DNA of 64,000 nucleotides, from NCBI RefSeq assembly GCF_029626145.1, contig NZ_JARUBJ010000002.1:4685501-4749500 (forward strand), given 5' to 3'. Below are positions 59,336-64,000 of this stretch, in pieces. Every line of letters starts with the position of its first letter. The first letter of the stretch is position 1. The position numbers were made by a program, and so were the translations under genes. The stretch is from Micromonospora sp. WMMD961. GTDB lineage: Bacteria; Actinomycetota; Actinomycetes; Mycobacteriales; Micromonosporaceae. The notes under the pieces are model-generated. The model did no database searches. It had not been told where the DNA came from and was given only the letters and a program-made list of their open reading frames with translations.

Positions 59336-59354
59336 CTCGGAGTTCCCTCAGAGT
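59336..59354 (+). promoter_or_regulatory. 11-bp direct repeat in the divergent adaptor/lipoprotein promoter
   Basis: CTCGGAGT and CTCAGAGT with starts exactly 11 bases apart, the geometry of an OmpR/PhoB-type site, between the adaptor gene (minus) and the lipoprotein gene (plus). Confidence 0.5.
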
Positions 59355-59471
59355 CGATTCGAAGGGTTCTTTGAGCTTCACCTGACCTGACGCGGAGGTG
59401 GTGGCGGTTGCATGGGCCGGTGTGCCGCGGCACGTTCACCGACCCGGCGGCACGACGAGGATGGAGGATCT

Positions 59472-60089
59472 GTGTCTCTGCGCACGCGACAGTCTCCCCG
59501 CAGGCGATGGACCCTGGCGTTCGCCGCCGGATCGGCGACGCTGCTCATGGTGGCCGGTTGCGGCTCGGGTGGTGAGGGTGGGTCCAGCGATCCCGGGCAG
59601 ACCTCCTCCGGCGCGCCGGAGGGGATGTCGGCATACCTCGACTGCCTACGCGGCCAGGGCATCGACATCCCGACCGCCGTGCCCTCGGGCCGGCCGACCG
59701 CGTTCCCCTCCGGCCGGCCGACCGCGTTCCCCTCCGGCCGGCCGACCGCGTTCCCCTCCGGCCGGCCGACCGCGTTCCCCTCCGGGCGGCCGACCGCGTT
59801 TCCACCTGGTGGGCCGGGCGGTGGGCGGATGGATGGCTTCCGCCCGCAAGGGGTCGACGACGCGACCTGGCAGAAGGCACAGGGGGCATGTGCGTCACAG
59901 CGGCCCTCCGGTGGCCCGGGAGGCAACGGACCCCGGGGCGGCAACCGCGAGGCCGATGCCGCCTACCGCAACTGCCTTGCCGACCGCGGTGTCGACCTGC
60001 GGGCCAACCCGGCTACGGCCGATCCCAAGGTCGCCGAGGCCATGCAGGCGTGCAAGGTGCTCCGCCCCACCGCCACCGCCACGCACTAG
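59472..60089 (+). CDS. Repeat-containing lipoprotein
   Basis: A 205-residue lipoprotein. GTG start with GGAGG four bases upstream; lipobox LLMVAGC (lipid Cys about residue 30). Two copies of a short Cys motif, AYLDCLRGQGIDIP (about 54-67) and AYRNCLADRGVDLR (about 168-181), each followed later by another Cys (GACAS, QACKV), suggest an internally duplicated domain. Between them are five exact or near-exact copies of an eight-residue unit SGRPTAFP and a Gly/Pro stretch. Function unknown; it diverges from the MacB-type operon and shares its putative operator, so it may be a partner or a reporter of the same stress. Confidence 0.75.
   Translation: MSLRTRQSPRRRWTLAFAAGSATLLMVAGCGSGGEGGSSDPGQTSSGAPEGMSAYLDCLRGQGIDIPTAVPSGRPTAFPSGRPTAFPSGRPTAFPSGRPTAFPSGRPTAFPPGGPGGGRMDGFRPQGVDDATWQKAQGACASQRPSGGPGGNGPRGGNREADAAYRNCLADRGVDLRANPATADPKVAEAMQACKVLRPTATATH
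59685..59804 (+). repeat. 24-bp minisatellite, five copies
   Basis: Tandem 24-base units TCCGGCCGGCCGACCGCGTT+CCCC encode SGRPTAFP. Four units are almost identical; the fifth has GGG for GGC and TTTCCA at its end. Each of the first four contains GGCCGGCC. Confidence 0.9.
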
Positions 60090-60279
60090 GCGAGCACATC
60101 CTCACGCTGGCTCGGGCCGGGGGCGCGGCGCGGCCGGCGGTGACCGGCGGTCACCTTCGTGAGGGTCGGATGCGACCGGGAGGCCAGCGCCCGTCGCTGC
60201 GCCCGCAACCCCGACTCGAGGCGGGACCTGCTCGTCCAGACGAACAGGTTGTGAACCACGTGCAGTGACGTGGTCGAAG

Positions 60280-60693
60280 TCAGCCGTGTTGGCGGATGTG
60301 GTCCTGGATCTGCTGGGCGAAGCCTTCGGCGGTGACAAGCTGCTCGCGCAGGGCTTCGACGCGGTTCTGCGCAGCACCATGGAACATCGCGAGACGGTCC
60401 TGCAGGGCGGCGCGGTCCTCTCCCTCGGCGGCGCCAAGTGCGTCGAGGATGGTCAGCAGGTCGCGCATCTCTTCGAGGGTGAACCCGAGCGGCTTCATCC
60501 GCTTGACGACGCGGAGACGATCGAGGTCCGGTTCGGTGTAGAGCCGAAACCCTCCCTCACTGCGCGCCGACGGGACGACGAGGCCGGCGTCCTCGTAGTG
60601 ACGGATGGTGCGGATGCTCAGCCCGACCCGTTCGGCGGCTTCGCCGATCTGCATGCGCCCTGCGGTCATCGCCTCAGTGTGCCCGGCGTCCAT
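60280..60693 (-). CDS. MerR-family transcriptional regulator
   Basis: A 137-residue regulator: MQIGEAAERVGLSIRTIRHY is the MerR helix-turn-helix, GFRLYTEPDLDRLRVVKRM the wing, and the remainder a dimerising helix (EDRAALQDRLAMFHGAAQNRVEALREQL, in part). No cysteines for metal binding, so it probably senses an organic ligand or acts structurally. Its ATG overlaps the SulP stop (TGATG), which couples the two; ATG 60669 is an alternative start. Confidence 0.85.
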   Translation of the reverse strand: MDAGHTEAMTAGRMQIGEAAERVGLSIRTIRHYEDAGLVVPSARSEGGFRLYTEPDLDRLRVVKRMKPLGFTLEEMRDLLTILDALGAAEGEDRAALQDRLAMFHGAAQNRVEALREQLVTAEGFAQQIQDHIRQHG

Positions 60694-62189
60694 CAGTGGC
60701 CGACCTTGAGCTTGCCGGCGAGGTTCTCGTGGAACTGCGCGCTGGCGGCGTTCAGCCCGACGATGTCCACCCGCTTGCCACGGGTCTCGTATTTGGTGGT
60801 GATGGCGTCCAGGGCGGCGACCGACGACGCGTCCCAGATGTGCGCGGCACTCATGTCGATCACCACGTGGTCTGGGTCGTGCGCGTAGTCGAACTGGTAG
60901 ACCAGGTCGTTACTGGAGGCGAAGAAGAGTTCGCCGTGCACGCGGTAGATCCGGGTGGTCCCTTCGGGGTCCAGGACGCTGGTGACCTGCGCGAAGTGCG
61001 CGACCCTGCGGGCAAACACGACCATCGCGGTGAGGACGCCGAGCACGACACCGACAGCAAGGTTGTGCGTGGCCAAGGTGGCGGCGACGGTGACCACCAT
61101 GACGATGATCTCGCCGGGCGGCATCCGCTTGAGGGTGGCGGGGGCGATGCTGTGCCAGTCGAAGGTTCCCACCGACACGATGACCATGACGGCGACCAAC
61201 GCGGCCATCGGGATCAGTGCGACCACGTCGCCCAGGGCCACGATGAGGATGAGCAGGAACACCCCGGCCAGGAAGGTGGACAACCGGGTACGGGCGTTGG
61301 ACGCCTTCACGTTGATCATTGTCTGGCCGATCATGGCGCAGCCACCCATCCCGCCGAAGAAGCCGGTGACGATGTTGGCCACGCCCTGTCCCCAGGACTC
61401 GCGGGTCTTGTCGGAGCGGGTGTCGGTGATGTCGTCGACGAGCTTGGCGGTCATCAGCGATTCCATCAACCCGACCAGGGCGATGGCCAGGGCGTAGGGG
61501 GCGATGGTGCGCAGCGTGTCGAGTGTGAACGGCACGTCTGGCAGGCCGAGGATCGGCAGGCTGTCGGGCAGGGTGCCTTCATCGCCCACGTTGGGCACGT
61601 TCAGGTGTACGACGACAACGAGCGCGGTCAGCAGGACGATGGCGATCAGCGGAGCCGGCACAGCGGTGGTGACCCTGGGCAGGAACACCATGATGGCCAG
61701 CGCCATCGCCACCAGGGGGTACACCAGCCAGGGCACGCCGAGCAGGTGTGGCACCTGGGCGGTGAAGATGAGGATGGCCAGGGCGTTGACGAAGCCCACC
61801 ATCACGCTGCGCGGGATGAACCGCATCAGCTTCGCCACCCCGACCAGCGCCAGGACAACCTGGAAGACCCCACCGAGGATGACTGCGGCGACCAGGAAGC
61901 CCAGCCCGTGTTCGCGCACCAGAGGCGCCACGACCAGCGCGATGGCCCCGGTTGCGGCAGAGATCATGGCGGGTCGGCCGCCGGTGAAGGCGATGGTGAC
62001 CGCCATCGTGAAGGAGGCGAACAGGCCCACCTTCGGGTCCACCCCAGCGAGGATCGAGAACGAGATCGCCTCGGGGATCAGCGCCAGCGCGACGACGAGT
62101 CCGGCCAGAACCTCGGTGCGCAACACGCGGGGCGAGGCCAACCACTGCGGGCGCGACCATCGGGGCGCCCGTACCAACTGCGATGACAT
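60693..62189 (-). CDS. SulP-family anion transporter with STAS domain
   Basis: A 498-residue transporter (sulfate, bicarbonate or another anion). Family signature in the first membrane segments: LVVALALIPEAISFSILAGVDPKVGLFA (shown in part), GGRPAMISAATGAIALV, NIVTGFFGGMGGCAMIGQTMINV (in part). About 12 membrane segments, then a C-terminal STAS domain (HGELFFASSNDLVYQF, VIDMSAAHIWDASSVAALDAI). Start ATG 62189; ATG 62198 is possible. Bicarbonate or sulfate cannot be told apart here. Coupled to a MerR gene. Confidence 0.9.
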   Translation of the reverse strand: MSSQLVRAPRWSRPQWLASPRVLRTEVLAGLVVALALIPEAISFSILAGVDPKVGLFASFTMAVTIAFTGGRPAMISAATGAIALVVAPLVREHGLGFLVAAVILGGVFQVVLALVGVAKLMRFIPRSVMVGFVNALAILIFTAQVPHLLGVPWLVYPLVAMALAIMVFLPRVTTAVPAPLIAIVLLTALVVVVHLNVPNVGDEGTLPDSLPILGLPDVPFTLDTLRTIAPYALAIALVGLMESLMTAKLVDDITDTRSDKTRESWGQGVANIVTGFFGGMGGCAMIGQTMINVKASNARTRLSTFLAGVFLLILIVALGDVVALIPMAALVAVMVIVSVGTFDWHSIAPATLKRMPPGEIIVMVVTVAATLATHNLAVGVVLGVLTAMVVFARRVAHFAQVTSVLDPEGTTRIYRVHGELFFASSNDLVYQFDYAHDPDHVVIDMSAAHIWDASSVAALDAITTKYETRGKRVDIVGLNAASAQFHENLAGKLKVGH

Positions 62190-62594
62190 AACTCTCATTT
62201 CGACTCGACGTGCACGCGCTGAGGCGTACACCGGCAACGCCGGCTGGGCGCGCTGCTGTGCTACCGGCCGGATGCGGCAGTAGCCGTCGCCTGGCGCTGA
62301 AGCGCCTTCTCTGACGAAGGTTGTCGTCGCCGAGGGGCGGACGACGCCACATCTCGGCAACGCACCCGACCCTACTCTTCGGTGAGAGGAGAGTTGACCC
62401 GACCTGGCGACCACGTGTCGCTCATCACCGCCGCCGCCTGCGGGCCACGTCGGCACCGCGGCCTCTCACGTGGCCGACGGCCCACTGCGGCTGCTCGGCA
62501 AGGTGGACGATCCCACCTCGCAGTAAGATCACTGTGGGTGTGCCGGGAAGTCTGGTCGGCAACGTCCGACCCGACCCCGAAAGATGGAGCGTTT
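62190..62594. other. Divergent intergenic region between sulP and nhaA
   Basis: About 405 bases. Contains a small hairpin (GGCGC-TGAA-GCGCC at 62293-62306) and no recognisable gene or known riboswitch. Probably holds the promoters of both ion transporters. Confidence 0.4.
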
Positions 62595-63926
62595 GTGACG
62601 CCAGCACCTACCCGCAGCCCGCACGTGTTCAGTCGTGGCTCATGGCCTGAAGCCCGCCGTGTCGCTGACATCCTCCGCAAGGAGACCATCGGCGGAGCCC
62701 TGCTGCTTGCCGGCGCCGTCGTGGCTCTGATCTGGGCCAACTCGCCGTGGGCCGACAGCTACGAGTCGGTGCGTTCGTTCACGTTCGGCCCCGAGGCGCT
62801 GCACCTGAACCTGTCGGCAGGGACGTGGGCAGCCGACGGGCTGCTGGCGATCTTCTTCTTCGTCGCCGGCTTGGAGCTCAAGCGGGAGTTCGTCGCTGGC
62901 GACCTACGGGATCCTCGCCGCGCCGCCGTACCGATCGCCGCCGCCGTCGGGGGTGTGATCGTCCCCGCTGTGCTGTATCTGGTGATCAACCTCTCTGCGG
63001 GTGAGGGCGACGGCAAGGGTTGGGCGATCCCGACCGCCACCGACATCGCGTTCGCCCTGGCCGTGCTCGCGGTGATCGGCCGAAGCCTGCCGCACGCCAT
63101 GCGCACGTTCCTCCTCACCCTCGCCGTCGTCGACGACCTGCTCGCCATCGTCATCATCGCCGTCTTCTACACCGCGAACCTGTCGCTCCTGCCCCTGCTG
63201 GGCGCCCTGCTCCCGCTGGCCGCGTTCACCGTGTTGGTGCAGCGCCGGGTCCGTTCATGGTGGCTGCTGCTGCCGCTGGCGTTCGCCGCCTGGACGTTGA
63301 TGCACGCCTCCGGTGTGCACGCGACAGTCGCGGGGGTGTTGCTGGGCTTCGCGGTCCCGGTGCTGCGCAGCCGCAAGGCGGGCGGCCCGCAGGCGGGCCC
63401 TGGTCTGGCTGAGCACTTCGAGCACCGCTTCCGGCCGATCTCCGCCGGCATCGCCGTGCCGGTCTTCGCGTTCATGTCCGCCGGTGTCGCCGTCGGCGGG
63501 CTCGGTGGGCTCGGCTCCGCGCTGACCGATCCGGTCGCCGTCGGCATCGTCGTCGGGTTGGTCGCCGGCAAGCCGATCGGGATCACCGTCGCGACCTGGC
63601 TGGTCACCCGTTTCACCCGGGCCAAGATGGACACCGGCTTCGCCTGGATCGACGTGTTCGGCCTGGCCGTGCTCGCCGGTATCGGCTTCACCGTGTCGCT
63701 GCTGATCGGGGAGTTGGCATTCGGGATCGGCAGTGAACGCGACGAGCACGTCAAGGTCGCCGTACTGGCCGGTTCTCTGGCCGCCGCGCTGCTGGCAACG
63801 GTCATCCTGCGGCTTCGCAACCGCACCTACCGGCGGATCCACGACGCCGAGACCACCGACGCCAACCGTGACGACATCCCGGACGTCTACCAACAGGACG
63901 CTCCCCTGCCCACCGCAGGCACCTGA
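62595..63926 (+). CDS. nhaA: Na+/H+ antiporter NhaA
   Basis: A 443-residue sodium/proton exchanger. GTG start with GGAG five bases upstream. Hallmarks: ETIGGALLLAGAVVALIWANSPW (shown in part), FFVAGLELKREFVAGDLRDPRRA (in part), the unwound-helix motif PTATDIAFALAVLAVIGR and the paired acidic residues of the ion site in LTLAVVDDLLAIVIIAVFY (DD). About 11-12 membrane segments. The last ~30 residues are hydrophilic and acidic. Confidence 0.94.
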   Translation: MTPAPTRSPHVFSRGSWPEARRVADILRKETIGGALLLAGAVVALIWANSPWADSYESVRSFTFGPEALHLNLSAGTWAADGLLAIFFFVAGLELKREFVAGDLRDPRRAAVPIAAAVGGVIVPAVLYLVINLSAGEGDGKGWAIPTATDIAFALAVLAVIGRSLPHAMRTFLLTLAVVDDLLAIVIIAVFYTANLSLLPLLGALLPLAAFTVLVQRRVRSWWLLLPLAFAAWTLMHASGVHATVAGVLLGFAVPVLRSRKAGGPQAGPGLAEHFEHRFRPISAGIAVPVFAFMSAGVAVGGLGGLGSALTDPVAVGIVVGLVAGKPIGITVATWLVTRFTRAKMDTGFAWIDVFGLAVLAGIGFTVSLLIGELAFGIGSERDEHVKVAVLAGSLAAALLATVILRLRNRTYRRIHDAETTDANRDDIPDVYQQDAPLPTAGT

Positions 63927-63946
63927 ACGGGAGACCGCGTCCCTCG

Positions 63947-64000
63947 TCAGCCCTGAAGATCGCGCCGCCGATAGCCCATGACACCGGCCACACCCAGGGC
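63947..64000 (-). CDS. C-terminal fragment of a membrane protein, ABC-2 permease-like
   Basis: Only the last 17 codons are in the window (ALGVAGVMGYRRRDLQG then TGA). A hydrophobic stretch followed by a YRRRDLQG tail resembles the ends of ABC-2-type permeases. The rest lies past the right edge. Confidence 0.35.
   Translation of the reverse strand, partial: ALGVAGVMGYRRRDLQG

Noticed and set aside
59685..59804. The 24-bp tandem repeat as a CRISPR array.
   Set aside because: Units are contiguous without spacers and stay in frame within a lipoprotein gene.
62190..62594. Possible riboswitch before sulP or nhaA.
   Set aside because: Only a small GGCGC/GCGCC hairpin was seen; no match to a riboswitch consensus I know.

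Overview
The window is high-GC actinobacterial DNA. The GTG starts, GTGA/ATGA-coupled operons, many secreted plant-polymer enzymes carrying ricin-B (CBM13) modules, LuxR LAL and PaaX regulators and CebR/LacI-type operators point to Micromonosporaceae, most likely Micromonospora. This is inferred from gene content only; no rRNA or tRNA gene was seen.

Layout. (1) 1-9998, minus strand: part of a thiazole/oxazole-modified peptide (TOMM) RiPP locus, with an NHLP-type peptidase/ABC exporter (cut by the window edge), an HlyD-like partner, a SagB-type dehydrogenase and a fused leader-binding/YcaO cyclodehydratase. Behind it lie a lipoprotein and a giant LuxR regulator. No precursor peptide is visible. 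(2) 10610-20193: a two-component system, a sugar-nucleotide epimerase, a membrane glycosyltransferase-like protein, and a tightly coupled operon (GT2, TIGR04282-type transferase, methyltransferase, cytochrome b/molybdopterin fusion, small membrane protein, MTA phosphorylase), then a DM13 protein. Three 11-bp-phased direct repeats (GNAAG) lie upstream of the regulator, the operon and the DM13 gene, suggesting one local regulon. (3) 20208-29781: a Gfo/Idh/MocA-ThuA pair and an extracellular carbohydrate cluster (GH5-CBM13, GH43-AbfB, two tandem CE1-CBM13 esterases, GH53 galactanase) around a divergent promoter with a perfect LacI-type operator. (4) 29946-36008: an allophanate/biuret-type nitrogen operon (GntR, AtzF, two cysteine hydrolases, NCS2 permease, AtzH-like). 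(5) 36441-44028: an unknown anchored protein, an AA10 LPMO under a CebR-like operator, an AlaX editing protein, a MarR/flavin monooxygenase pair with its probable operator, and a penicillin-acylase-family hydrolase with a discoidin tail. (6) 44900-51847: a GH10-CBM13-GH62 enzyme, a cutinase/PET-hydrolase-like enzyme with CBM13, a PaaX regulator and a third CE1-CBM13 esterase. The last CBM13-plus-terminator block is a recent duplicate of the one behind the cutinase. (7) 52100-60089: a MacB-type ABC operon with two adaptors and its own two-component system, divergent from a repeat-containing lipoprotein. (8) 60280-64000: MerR and SulP, NhaA, and the tail of an ABC-2-like permease.

How the genes work together: regions 3, 5 and 6 form a secreted arabinoxylan, pectic galactan and cellulose/chitin breakdown set, in which CBM13 modules are shuffled between catalytic domains and LacI-family repressors probably sense released oligosaccharides. 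Region 4 is a self-contained nitrogen-scavenging unit. Regions 1 and 2 are the parts most likely to hold undescribed chemistry.
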